From JBAPRR01 sp049281195 (GTDB lineage Bacteria > Actinomycetota > Acidimicrobiia > Acidimicrobiales > CAVXTF01): a stretch of 33,212 nt of DNA. The stretch lies in NCBI GenBank assembly GCA_049281195.1, contig JBAPRR010000172.1, positions 1 through 33,212 on the forward strand, written 5' to 3'. Of the stretch, positions 1 to 8,102 are shown in pieces. Position 1 is the stretch's first letter. Every line of letters begins with the position of its first letter. Under the pieces are notes generated by a model, which searched no databases, was not told the origin of the DNA, and saw only the letters and a list, made by a program, of their open reading frames with translations. Position numbers and translations under genes: made by a program.

Positions 1-26
1 GTTCTGGGGGGGCCTGAGAACCCAAG

Positions 27-53
27 TGGGGGATCTGGGGCGTTTAGGGGGCG
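27..53 (+). promoter_or_regulatory. G-tract direct repeats upstream of mraZ (candidate MraZ operator)
   Basis: Three 9-base units lie in a row: TGGGGGATC (27-35), TGGGGCGTT (36-44) and TAGGGGGCG (45-53). Another G run lies at 5-12 and one at 78-87. MraZ of E. coli is known to bind direct TGGGN repeats spaced about 10 bases apart upstream of its own gene and so represses the dcw operon. The position, about 85-110 bases before the mraZ start, fits autoregulation, but the 9-base period and the fairly G-rich surroundings make this tentative. Confidence 0.4.
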
Positions 54-137
54 AAGAAGGTGTTCCGGCGTCACCGGTGGTGGGGGGAAGTGCGAGGTCG
101 TTGCAAGTACGCGGAAAGTCGAAGCGAGAGCTGAGCG

Positions 138-581
138 ATGGGCAACGCCGAGTTCTTCGGAACTCACGAGAGGGCACTGGACCAGAAGGGAAGGTTGATC
201 CTTCCGGCGAAGCTCCGCGGGGACTTCGGCGAGAGTGCGCTGCTGGTGAGCCTGTTGGACGACGGTTGCCTCGGGTTGTACGACCCAGTGGATCTGGAGC
301 ACACGAAAACAGAGATGCTCGAGTTTCTGCACTCGGAGTCGGAGGCAGACCGCATGTACGCGAGGCGTTGGGCGAGGTCGATACACGAGGTGACATTCGA
401 TGCCCAGGGACGCATTCAGATACCAGCCGAGCAACGTACATTCGCCGGACTCGATACCGAGGTGCTGGTTCACGGATCGATCGAAAGAGTCGAGTTCTGG
501 AATCCGCCGCTGTATCGCGAGAAAGAAGAGTTGGCGAACGCCCGAATAGGGAAGGGCTCGGCAACGTCAAGTCATCAGTAA
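138..581 (+). CDS. mraZ: Transcriptional regulator MraZ
   Basis: MraZ is a ring-forming DNA-binding protein of the AbrB/SpoVT fold that represses the dcw operon it heads. The 147-residue product has the two tandem half-domains of the family, each with the DxxGR signature followed by a hydrophobic I/L-x-I/L-P-A stretch: D15-Q-K-G18-R19 and D88-A-Q-G91-R92. Length is typical (about 140-150). It starts at ATG 138 with only a weak purine-rich GCGAGAG upstream, and is the first gene of the cluster. Tandem G-rich repeats just upstream could be its own operator. The last 20 or so residues (Gly/Ser/Thr-rich, ending SSHQ) lie outside the domain. Identification is secure from motifs and position. Confidence 0.95.
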   Translation: MGNAEFFGTHERALDQKGRLILPAKLRGDFGESALLVSLLDDGCLGLYDPVDLEHTKTEMLEFLHSESEADRMYARRWARSIHEVTFDAQGRIQIPAEQRTFAGLDTEVLVHGSIERVEFWNPPLYREKEELANARIGKGSATSSHQ

Positions 582-826
582 GCGCAAGGAGATTTCGGGT
601 TGCGCCGGAGACTCCGACATACGCGCACAGAGCCGAATTTCTTTGCACCGTCACGAGCATCGCAGAAAAGAGAGTCGCTGACGAGACCCTGACAGATAAA
701 TCCTGTGCCGTTCCCAGCCCCTCGGCAGGTCCGGTGGTCGCACCCTCCTCCGCCTTAGCTACGGCTATGCCACCGAATCGCCAGGGTTGTCCCCCTGAAA
801 GCGTTGTACCGGTCGAGGGGCTGCGA
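582..826. other. mraZ-rsmH intergenic region
   Basis: These 245 bases separate mraZ from the recognisable start of rsmH. The rsmH reading frame stays open through the region, but the translation here (Arg/Ser/Ala-rich) looks nothing like RsmH. An AT-richer patch, AGATAAATCC near 694-703, could be part of a -10 box, but I see no matching -35. Short arms GGTGG and CCACC flank roughly 732-775. I cannot assign a function. Confidence 0.3.
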
Positions 827-1813
827 ATGGTTCAGGAATACACGCACGACCCTGTCATGGTCGAAGAAGTGGTGCAAGCATTTTCAGAAGCACCTGCCGG
901 CACCGTAATCGACGCGACCGTCGGAGGTGGTGGACACGCTGCCGCCATTCTCGACGCGACTCCGCACCTGCGCGTCGTCGGCATCGACCGGGACCCCGAA
1001 GCTGTGGCTGCCGCCCGTACGAGGCTCGCCCCCTACGGCGAAAGAGCGAGTGTGCACCAGGCGCGGTTCGACCATCTGATCGAGGTGGCCCGAACAGAAG
1101 GAGTGGGCCCCGGGGAGCTTTCCGGTGTTCTTTTCGATCTCGGTGTGAGCTCACATCAAATCGATTCGCCGGGGCGGGGTTTTTCGATCCGAAACGACGG
1201 TCGCTTGGACATGAGAATGGGACCGACCGAAGCAGGCTCTGTGACCGCGGCGGAGCTCGTCAACCAATTGAACGAGTCCGAGCTGCGGCAAATGCTGATC
1301 GAGAACGGCGAAGGACGAAACGCCGGGCGTCTGGCGCGGGCCATTGTCTCCGGACGGCCGTATGAGACGACACGGCAGCTCGCCGATGTGATCGACCGGG
1401 CCACTCCCGCCTCGAAGCGCAGACGGGGTCATCCCGCTACCCGTGCCTTCCAGGCCCTGCGAATTGCTGTCAACGAAGAGCTGGACCAATTGAATGAAGT
1501 ACTGCCTCGCGCCATCTCGGAGCTGAAGCCCGAAGGCCGGTGCGTCGCGATCGCGTATCACTCAGGGGAGGACAGAATCGTGAAGGCGGCGTTTCACGAA
1601 GCTTCAACCGGTGGATGCGCCTGCCCGCCAGGCTTGCCCTGCGCGTGCGGTGCCGTGCCTATCGGGAGGCTGCAGAAGCGGGGAGTCATGAAGGCCTCTG
1701 CGGAGGAGATCGCACGTAATCCGCGGGCTTCCAGCGCGCGTATGCGCGTGCTCGTCGGCATCGGTCCCGCCTCGGACAAAGGCGGATCCGCGAATACCGG
1801 CGGAGGTGCGTGA
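827..1813 (+). CDS. rsmH: 16S rRNA (cytosine(1402)-N(4))-methyltransferase RsmH
   Basis: RsmH (MraW) uses S-adenosylmethionine to methylate N4 of C1402 in the 16S rRNA decoding centre. The 328-residue product opens with the typical Y-x-H-x-P-V-M motif. The SAM-binding loop D-A-T-V-G-G-G-G-H follows near residue 30, then FDLGVSSHQ-D, and near the C-terminus YHSGEDRIVK, which corresponds to the family YHSLEDRIVK with Leu replaced by Gly. I chose ATG 827 because GAGGGG (815-820) sits six bases upstream and homology begins there, although the frame remains open back to base 26. A Cys-rich patch (GGCACPPGLPCACG) precedes the C-terminus, as in many family members. The stop codon overlaps the start of the ftsL-like gene, which indicates co-translation. 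Confidence 0.95.
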   Translation: MVQEYTHDPVMVEEVVQAFSEAPAGTVIDATVGGGGHAAAILDATPHLRVVGIDRDPEAVAAARTRLAPYGERASVHQARFDHLIEVARTEGVGPGELSGVLFDLGVSSHQIDSPGRGFSIRNDGRLDMRMGPTEAGSVTAAELVNQLNESELRQMLIENGEGRNAGRLARAIVSGRPYETTRQLADVIDRATPASKRRRGHPATRAFQALRIAVNEELDQLNEVLPRAISELKPEGRCVAIAYHSGEDRIVKAAFHEASTGGCACPPGLPCACGAVPIGRLQKRGVMKASAEEIARNPRASSARMRVLVGIGPASDKGGSANTGGGA

Positions 1814-2253
1814 TGGCGATCTCCACGGCGCCCAACCGCGAACGGCACTCCCACGTAGCAAACCCGGAACAAAGCCCGCCGCGCCGTCATCTGTGGGTAT
1901 TCCGTCCGGCTCAGAAGCGGGAGAGGCTCCGAAGGCCGCGTGCCTTTGTCATAGGCCCTGTTCTCGTCTTGGTCGCATTGTTAGCTGTAGTAGCGGCCCA
2001 GGCCATTTTGATGGAGGGTCAGGTAACGCTCACCAACTTGCAAGGTGACGTCTCCTCCGCGCAGATCAGCAGGTACGACCTTCAACTCAAGATCGCGGGA
2101 GAAGAGCAGCCCTCCACGATCGTGGCGGCCGCCAAACGTGACGGCATGATCGTCCCCTCGGTTTTGAACGAGCTCCCGCCTGCAGCAGGGAACTCGGATC
2201 TTTCGACAAAGCACGGACACGGCACTCCGGGCGAATCGACGGGCAAGCGTTGA
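1813..2253 (+). CDS. ftsL: FtsL-like cell-division membrane protein
   Basis: This 146-residue protein has a basic, Arg/Pro-rich cytoplasmic N-terminus of about 44 residues, one transmembrane helix (about residues 45-66, Leu/Val/Ala-rich), and a short extracytoplasmic part with heptad-like spacing (TLTNLQGDVSSAQ). A hydrophilic Gly/Thr tail follows. Topology, size and position between rsmH and ftsI are those of FtsL, the bitopic divisome protein that acts with FtsQ and FtsB-type partners to control FtsWI. Sequence conservation in FtsL is poor, so the call rests on topology and context. Two starts are possible: GTG 1810 or ATG 1813. GGAGGT (1802-1807) is better spaced (five bases) for ATG 1813, giving a TGATG junction with rsmH. 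Confidence 0.8.
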   Translation: MAISTAPNRERHSHVANPEQSPPRRHLWVFRPAQKRERLRRPRAFVIGPVLVLVALLAVVAAQAILMEGQVTLTNLQGDVSSAQISRYDLQLKIAGEEQPSTIVAAAKRDGMIVPSVLNELPPAAGNSDLSTKHGHGTPGESTGKR

Positions 2254-4190
2254 CAGGCGCCGCAGGACGGCGCACCTCACGCAACGTGCGAAGGAGCGTG
2301 CGTCGACCTCCCAAACCGCCGGGGCGGCGCCTCAAGTTGATGAGGCTTTTTGTCGCCGTGGCATTCCTCGTGCTCGCAGGACGGCTGGTGCAGGTGCAGG
2401 CCTTTTCGGGTTCTGCATACAGCTCCTACGAGCAAAGTCAGGTGACGGCGACCACTGCGGTCGTCGCCATACGCGGTGGGATATACGACCGTAACGGGGC
2501 CGTGTTCGCCATCTCGGTCCCGCGGTTCGCGATAGACGCCGACCCGCTCGTGATCGGAGGCGCGGCACGCTCTGAGGCCATGCAACTCTCTCCACTTCTT
2601 GGTGTGCCGGTTGCCACATTGGTCTCGGAGATGAGCGAGAAGGGAACCCAGTTCGTCTACTTGAAGAAGATGGTCGATGCCGAGACCGAAGAGACGATCA
2701 TGAACAACCTGAGCCTTCCCGGCATCGGAGAACAGCCCGAGACGGAGAGATTCGATCCGTCTGCACCTCTGGCATCCCCGGTGATCGGAGCAGTGGGAGG
2801 TAGCGGGTACGGCCAGTCGGGTCTCGAGTACGAGTACAACGATTTGCTGTCGGGTGAAAGCGGTTCTCTCACCGACGAACAGAACGGGTCGAATATCGCC
2901 TTCCCGAACGTGCCCGTGACCGGGTCAGCCGGTCAAGACGGTGACGGGATCGAAACGACTCTCGACGAGCCTCTCCAGTATGTCGCGGAGCAGTCGCTTT
3001 CTTCGGCTCTGCTCAGCACACACGCCGTCAGCGGCACGGTGATCGTCATGAACGTGCACACCGGGGACATCCTGGCAATGGCGAATCTGGTCGCCAACCA
3101 GAAAACCCACAAGGTAAGCGAGGCGACCAAGAACCTCGCCCTCGAGACCGTTTACGAGCCGGGCTCCGTCTTCAAGCTGGTGACCTTCTCCGCGGCGCTT
3201 CAGGCGGGCATCATCAATCCCGACAGCGTGCTCACCATCCCGCCGTACATGGTCATCGATGGTTCCGTCTTCCACGACGCCGAGGATCACCCCACGGAAA
3301 AGTTGTCCGCTACTCAGGTACTGGCGGAGTCTTCGAACCTCGGCACCATCCAGATCGCAGAACACCTCGGTGCCACGACGATCTTCGACCAGATGCAGAA
3401 GCTCGGTATCGGGCGGATGACCGGACTCGACTTTCCGGGGGAATCTGCCGGGATCGTCGAGCCACTTCAGGATTGGGGCCCCACGGATCTGGCGTCGACC
3501 GCTATCGGGCAGAACACGTCGGTGACCCCGATGCAGGTCCTGGACATGATGAACACCGTTGCTTCCGGAGGCATGTTCGTACCCCCGCGGATCGTGCAAG
3601 CCGTCCTCGCACCCGATGGATCCGTGAAGGAGATCCCCCTTCCCGAGCAGCACAGGGAATTGAACAAGTCGGTCACGTCGGAGCTCACCGGGATGCTCGA
3701 GCAGGTGGTAAGCGAAGGGACCGCCCCTGCGGCGGCGGTTCCCGGTTACACCGTGGCAGGCAAGACCGGGACGGCGCAGATTCCTAACCCCAATGCGCCC
3801 GGCTACCTGAAAAACGAGTACATGGCCACATTCACCGGTTTCGCGCCGGCTCAAGATCCCCAGATCTCGGCAATCGTTGTCCTCAACCGGCCGACTCCTA
3901 TCTATGGTGGCGTGGTCGCGGCACCGGTGTTCTCCCAGGTGATGGCCTACGCCCTCGAACGATACGGAGTGCCGCCCACTTCCGGAGGTACTCAGGACCT
4001 GGCATCGAAGACCGTCGAGACGTACGGCTACCCGTCAGGAACCAGTACTGGCGCAACGTCCGGTTCCGACGCCTCCGGCACTCGGAGTCCCGGCGGCTCT
4101 GATAGTGAGGGTCAGAGTGCAACCGACCCGTCACGGGATGCTGCCGGTACGATCCCCAAGTCGGCCGGGCAGAGCGCCAGGAGCCCGTGA
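2250..4190 (+). CDS. ftsI: Septal peptidoglycan transpeptidase FtsI (class B PBP)
   Basis: FtsI (PBP3) crosslinks septal peptidoglycan and partners with the glycosyltransferase FtsW. The 646-residue product has a basic N-terminus, a single membrane anchor (about 32-52), a PBP dimerisation domain with RGGIYDRNG near residue 75, and a transpeptidase domain. All three penicillin-binding motifs are present: SxxK as S306-V-F-K309, SxN as S361-S-N363, and K505-T-G507. The final 60 or so residues are a disordered Ser/Gly/Thr/Asp tail that is probably dispensable for catalysis. Translation appears to start at TTG 2250, in a TTGA overlap with the ftsL stop, and GTG/TTG starts recur through the cluster. 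A later start is possible, but residues 1-30 are plausibly the cytoplasmic tail. Confidence 0.95.
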   Translation: MTGAAGRRTSRNVRRSVRRPPKPPGRRLKLMRLFVAVAFLVLAGRLVQVQAFSGSAYSSYEQSQVTATTAVVAIRGGIYDRNGAVFAISVPRFAIDADPLVIGGAARSEAMQLSPLLGVPVATLVSEMSEKGTQFVYLKKMVDAETEETIMNNLSLPGIGEQPETERFDPSAPLASPVIGAVGGSGYGQSGLEYEYNDLLSGESGSLTDEQNGSNIAFPNVPVTGSAGQDGDGIETTLDEPLQYVAEQSLSSALLSTHAVSGTVIVMNVHTGDILAMANLVANQKTHKVSEATKNLALETVYEPGSVFKLVTFSAALQAGIINPDSVLTIPPYMVIDGSVFHDAEDHPTEKLSATQVLAESSNLGTIQIAEHLGATTIFDQMQKLGIGRMTGLDFPGESAGIVEPLQDWGPTDLASTAIGQNTSVTPMQVLDMMNTVASGGMFVPPRIVQAVLAPDGSVKEIPLPEQHRELNKSVTSELTGMLEQVVSEGTAPAAAVPGYTVAGKTGTAQIPNPNAPGYLKNEYMATFTGFAPAQDPQISAIVVLNRPTPIYGGVVAAPVFSQVMAYALERYGVPPTSGGTQDLASKTVETYGYPSGTSTGATSGSDASGTRSPGGSDSEGQSATDPSRDAAGTIPKSAGQSARSP

Positions 4191-4214
4191 CTGATCGTTC
4201 GAGGAGCGACAAGA

Positions 4215-5654
4215 GTGCGGATGGACGTGTTGCTCGAGGAGGTCGACGTCTCCGAGCGCGTAGGTGATTTCTCCTCGGTTGATGTGACCTCTCTCGAGCT
4301 CGACAGCAGGCGGGCCCGCCCGGGAGTGCTTTTCTGCTGCCTTCCAGGTCAGTTTTCCGATGGACATGCTTTCGCGATGGACGCCGTCGAACGCGGCGCG
4401 GTCGCGCTTCTGACGGAAAGGCGTCTCGAACTCGACATACCGCAAGCCGTGGTGGAGCCGGGGCATGCCCGCCCGGCCATGGCGCACGCGGCCGCCACCT
4501 TGGAGGGTCACCCGGCGAAGTCGCTGCAGGTGATCGGCGTGACCGGTACGAACGGCAAGACCACCGTCACTCATCTCCTCGGAGCGATATTCGAGGCATA
4601 CGGCTGGCCCACCACCGTTGTGGGCACCCTTGACGGCGAGCGAACCACCCCCGAGGCCCCAGTACTGCAGCACGTTCTGGCAGAAGCACGTGACGGAGGG
4701 AAGAAGGCCGTCGCCATGGAGGTGTCATCGCACGCACTCATGCAGTCGCGTGTCGAGGCGCTCAACTTCCGTGCCGCAGTTTTCACGAACCTCGGACAAG
4801 ACCATCTCGATTACCACCACACGATGGAGTCCTACTTCGAGGCTAAATCGCGGTTGTTCCTTCCCGAGCAGTCGCAGCAGGCCATCATCAACGCCGACGA
4901 TCCGTGGGGCAGGCGGCTCATGGCCGACGCACTCGTGCCGACCGTGGGCTATTCGATCTCCGAGATCTCAGATGTAGAGGTCGCACCGCGACACACCGCT
5001 TTTACGTGGCGAGGGCGAAGGATCGTGCTCGGACTGACTGGTTCTTACAACGCGGTAAACGCTCTTGCCGCCGCGACATGTGCCGCTTCGATCGGCCTGC
5101 CGGAAGACGTCATCGCAGCCGGCCTCGGCGCAGCACATCCCGTGCCGGGACGGTTCGAGGTCGTCGATGTGCAGGGACCGGTGACGGTGATCGTCGACTA
5201 CGCGCACACGCCGGACGCGCTCGCCACGGCGATCGCGAGCGCTCGTCAACTGGCGGGTGACAAGCGCGTCGTGGTCGTGTTCGGTTGTGGCGGCGACCGC
5301 GACAAACAAAAGCGGTCCGTCATGGGTGCGGTCGCGGAGGCCCAGGCTGACCTGACGGTCGTCACCTCTGACAATCCTCGCTCGGAGCGGCGCGAGGACA
5401 TCATCGAGGACATCCTGAAGGGGATCACAGATCGTTCGCGGACTCTCGTCGAGCCCGATCGAACCGCTGCGCTCGAAGTTGCTTTGGACATGGCGGCACC
5501 GGGTGACGTGGTCCTCATCGCCGGGAAGGGCCACGAGCCCTACATGGAGGCCGGCGGAAGGAAGTTCCCCTTCGACGATCGGACCGAAGCTCGTTTCGCA
5601 GCAGTCAGGTCGTTCGACCGCCGGAAAACGCATGCCTACAAAGGCTCCAAGTGA
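4215..5654 (+). CDS. murE: UDP-MurNAc-L-Ala-D-Glu:meso-DAP ligase MurE
   Basis: MurE is a cytoplasmic ATP-dependent ligase that adds the third residue of the peptidoglycan stem peptide. The 479-residue product has an N-terminal UMP-binding domain with the LDSRR patch. The ATP-binding loop is G111-T-N-G-K115-T-T, the central ligase domain includes TNLGQDHLDYHHTMESYFEAK, and the C-terminal domain carries D386-N-P-R389. The DNPR sequence is known as the specificity motif for meso-diaminopimelate rather than lysine, so the wall is predicted to be A1-gamma type. I chose GTG 4215 because GAGGAG (4201-4206) lies eight bases upstream. ATG 4221 is the alternative. The stop overlaps the mraY start (GTGA), leaving no room for the murF normally found next. 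Confidence 0.96.
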   Translation: MRMDVLLEEVDVSERVGDFSSVDVTSLELDSRRARPGVLFCCLPGQFSDGHAFAMDAVERGAVALLTERRLELDIPQAVVEPGHARPAMAHAAATLEGHPAKSLQVIGVTGTNGKTTVTHLLGAIFEAYGWPTTVVGTLDGERTTPEAPVLQHVLAEARDGGKKAVAMEVSSHALMQSRVEALNFRAAVFTNLGQDHLDYHHTMESYFEAKSRLFLPEQSQQAIINADDPWGRRLMADALVPTVGYSISEISDVEVAPRHTAFTWRGRRIVLGLTGSYNAVNALAAATCAASIGLPEDVIAAGLGAAHPVPGRFEVVDVQGPVTVIVDYAHTPDALATAIASARQLAGDKRVVVVFGCGGDRDKQKRSVMGAVAEAQADLTVVTSDNPRSERREDIIEDILKGITDRSRTLVEPDRTAALEVALDMAAPGDVVLIAGKGHEPYMEAGGRKFPFDDRTEARFAAVRSFDRRKTHAYKGSK

Positions 5655-6685
5655 TCAGCCTGATGTCTTCGGGCGGGCTCGCGCTCGTCGTGGCGGCGAT
5701 GTCCACCCCCGTTCTGATCGGGTGGCTCATCCGCAACCGCATAGGTCAGCCAATCCGCGAGGAGGTGACGCAGCACCAGCAAAAAGCGGGGACACCGACC
5801 ATGGGCGGTCTCGCCATGCTCGGTGCGCTCGTGGCGGGCTACCTGATCGGGCACGCGGGGACGAACGCTCCGTTCACCCGAGCGGGAGTGCTCGCCATCC
5901 TGGCGATAGTCGCGAACGGGCTCGTCGGTTTGGCCGACGACTACATAAAGGTCACCCGCAAAAGATCTCTGGGACTCAACAAGCGCGCCAAGTTCGGTGC
6001 TCAACTCGTGATCGCTCTCGGGTTCGCCCTGGGTGCGGAGCACTGGGCGGGGGTCTCGACGGACCTGTCCTTCACCCGCTACAACTCGATCGGGATCAAC
6101 CTCGGACACGTCGGATGGCTGATATTCGCGGTGTTCGTGATGGTCGGCACCTCGAGTGCGGTGAACCTTACCGACGGTCTCGACGGGCTGGCCTCGGGTT
6201 CTGCCACGTTCGCGTTCGCGATCCTGGCCATCATCGGCTACTGGCAGTTCAGGCATTTCAGCATCTACCACGTCAAGTCGGCCCTCGACCTTGCCCTCGT
6301 ATCCGTCGCCCTTGCGGGTGCGTGCCTCGGCTTTTTGTGGTGGAACGCCGCACCGGCGCGGATCATCATGGGAGACACCGGGTCGCTGGCGATCGGGGCT
6401 GGCCTGGCCGCGCTCTGTCTCGAGATGAATCTGCAACTGCTCCTGCCGATAATCGGCGGCCTGTTCGTGATCGTGACGATGTCGGTCGTGATCCAGGTGG
6501 TGTCCTACAGGGTGTTCGGCAAGCGGGTCTTCCGGATGGCACCGCTCCACCATCACTTCGAGCTGGCGGGATGGCCGGAGACCACCGTGATCGTCAGATT
6601 CTGGATACTTGCGGGGCTGTTCTCGGCCCTCGCACTCGGCTTGTTCTATGCGGATTTTCTCTCTGTCCCCGCATCGGGACATTGA
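5651..6685 (+). CDS. mraY: Phospho-MurNAc-pentapeptide translocase MraY
   Basis: MraY transfers phospho-MurNAc-pentapeptide from UDP to undecaprenyl phosphate, forming lipid I at the inner face of the membrane. The 344-residue polytopic protein shows the family signatures in order: QxxxxGTPTMGG near residue 45, GLADDYIKVTRKRSLGL with its Asp pair near 95-100, NLTDGLDGLASG, MGDTGSLAIGA, and PLHHHFEL near the C-terminus. About ten hydrophobic helices are visible, as expected. GTG 5651 overlaps the murE stop by four bases, with ATG 5663 as the alternative. The stop codon lies inside the first of three 24-base tandem repeats. Confidence 0.97.
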   Translation: MISLMSSGGLALVVAAMSTPVLIGWLIRNRIGQPIREEVTQHQQKAGTPTMGGLAMLGALVAGYLIGHAGTNAPFTRAGVLAILAIVANGLVGLADDYIKVTRKRSLGLNKRAKFGAQLVIALGFALGAEHWAGVSTDLSFTRYNSIGINLGHVGWLIFAVFVMVGTSSAVNLTDGLDGLASGSATFAFAILAIIGYWQFRHFSIYHVKSALDLALVSVALAGACLGFLWWNAAPARIIMGDTGSLAIGAGLAALCLEMNLQLLLPIIGGLFVIVTMSVVIQVVSYRVFGKRVFRMAPLHHHFELAGWPETTVIVRFWILAGLFSALALGLFYADFLSVPASGH

Positions 6686-6742
6686 GCGCACCCGGCATCG
6701 GAAAATTGACCACGGTCGGCGTCGGGACATTGAGAACAGCTG
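6671..6742 (+). repeat. Three 24-base imperfect tandem repeats at the mraY-ftsW junction
   Basis: Units run 6671-6694, 6695-6718 and 6719-6742. Each begins with GCATCGGGACATTGA or a close variant (GCATCGGAAAATTGA, GCGTCGGGACATTGA). The first unit contains the last codons and stop of mraY, so the array looks like duplication of the mraY 3' end. Most dcw clusters carry murD at this junction. Here the 85-base gap holds only these repeats. Confidence 0.85.
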
Positions 6743-6770
6743 AAAGCACATCCCCCGAAAGAGCGTCCCG

Positions 6771-8102
6771 GTGAGACAGGCTGGAGGGGTGCAGGCGGAA
6801 GCGGCGCGCGAGCGCGGGCAGGAGGTCCGCCACCTATCGGTGGTCGACGGAGAGCGGGACATCGAGCAGCGTCGACGCGCGGCTTCGCGCACCCTGATAC
6901 CGACCAGGAGCAAGTTGATCGCCGCGGTCCTGGCCCTTTGCGGGGTCGGCCTGGTGATGGTGCTGTCGGCGTCCGCGTGGACCTCGCTCGTCACCTACGG
7001 ATCCGTGTGGAACATCTTCGAACGCCAGGCGGAATGGATGTTCCTCGGTCTCGTCGTGTTCTTGCTCACGATGAGGGTGGACTACACCAAGTGGCGCAGG
7101 TTCAGGATCCTCATCGGGCTGGTCGCCTTCACTATGTGCGCCCTCGTGCTGGTTCCCCACATCGGCGTCGACGCGGGCGGCTCGAGCAGATGGCTGGGAT
7201 TCGGCGCGATCCGAATTCAGCCTTCCGAATTGATGAAGCTGGCCATATGCATCTTCTGTGCGGACCTGCTTACCCGGCGGGCGGACATGGTGTGGCGGGC
7301 GCGTTCGGTCGTCCTGCCGATCCTGTCGTGGCTCGCTATCGCCTGCGTACTTCTGATGGCGCAGCCCGACATGGGCACCGCGATCGTGGTCACCTGCATC
7401 ACCTTCAGTCTTCTATTCGCAGCCGGCGTCCCTTTGTGGGCATTCGTCAAATCGGTATTCGTCGTCGCGGTCTTCTGCACCATCGCGGGTTTCGCCCAGA
7501 GCTACCGGCGCGACCGGCTCCTTTCGTTCGTAAATCCCTTTGCTCACGCGAGGGGAAGTGGGTACCAGGTCGTGCAGTCGCTCGTCGGAATCGGTTCCGG
7601 GCGTCTGGTCGGCCTGGGCCTCGGGGCCGGGCATGAGAAATGGGGACTCTTGCCGAATCCTCACACCGACTTCATCTTCTCGGTGATCGGGGAGGAGACG
7701 GGGCTCATCGGCGCACTCGCCGTGCTCGCGTTGTTCCTGTGCCTCGGATGGCTCGGACTGCGCGCTGCTCGCAACGCCCCTGATCGCTTCGCCATGCTGC
7801 TGGCGGTCGGGATCACGTGTTGGATCATGAGCCAGGCGGTAATCAACATCGGTGCCGTCATCGACATCCTTCCGGTCACCGGCATCCCGCTTCCCTTCGT
7901 CTCGTTCGGGGGGTCGTCGCTCGTGATCACGCTCGCTGCCGCAGGAATCTTGGTGAACATCGCCTCACACGAGCGGGTGCGTCCGGGACGGATCGGTGCG
8001 GTTCAGGCAGGCGCTGATGCTCGGGTTGGCGCTGCTTCAAGGTCGGGCGATCCAAGGTCCGGCGCTGCTTCAAAGTCGTCACCCTCGTTCCAGCCGCGGT
8101 GA
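6771..8102 (+). CDS. ftsW: Septal peptidoglycan glycosyltransferase FtsW (SEDS family)
   Basis: FtsW polymerises lipid II at the septum together with FtsI. The 443-residue product has a long basic cytoplasmic N-terminus (about 45 residues) followed by about ten membrane helices. SEDS signatures are clear: DAGGSSRWLGFGAIRIQPSE, AQPDMGTA, a large loop with GAGHEKWGLLPNPHTDFIFS and IGEETG, and GIPLPFVSFGGSS. The C-terminal tail (VGAASRSGDPRSGAASKS) is low-complexity and comes from an 18-base repeat at 8028-8045 and 8061-8078. GTG 6771 or GTG 6789 may be the start. GGAGG at 6783-6787 is too close to the latter, and AAAGAG (about 6758-6763) could serve the former. The stop overlaps murG by GTGA. 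Confidence 0.95.
   Translation: MRQAGGVQAEAARERGQEVRHLSVVDGERDIEQRRRAASRTLIPTRSKLIAAVLALCGVGLVMVLSASAWTSLVTYGSVWNIFERQAEWMFLGLVVFLLTMRVDYTKWRRFRILIGLVAFTMCALVLVPHIGVDAGGSSRWLGFGAIRIQPSELMKLAICIFCADLLTRRADMVWRARSVVLPILSWLAIACVLLMAQPDMGTAIVVTCITFSLLFAAGVPLWAFVKSVFVVAVFCTIAGFAQSYRRDRLLSFVNPFAHARGSGYQVVQSLVGIGSGRLVGLGLGAGHEKWGLLPNPHTDFIFSVIGEETGLIGALAVLALFLCLGWLGLRAARNAPDRFAMLLAVGITCWIMSQAVINIGAVIDILPVTGIPLPFVSFGGSSLVITLAAAGILVNIASHERVRPGRIGAVQAGADARVGAASRSGDPRSGAASKSSPSFQPR

Noticed and set aside
26..826. A long in-frame N-terminal extension of rsmH covering mraZ and the gap
   Set aside because: The translation before base 827 is Arg/Ser/Gly-rich and unlike RsmH, and it overlaps all of mraZ in another frame. 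A good ribosome-binding site and family homology both start at 827.
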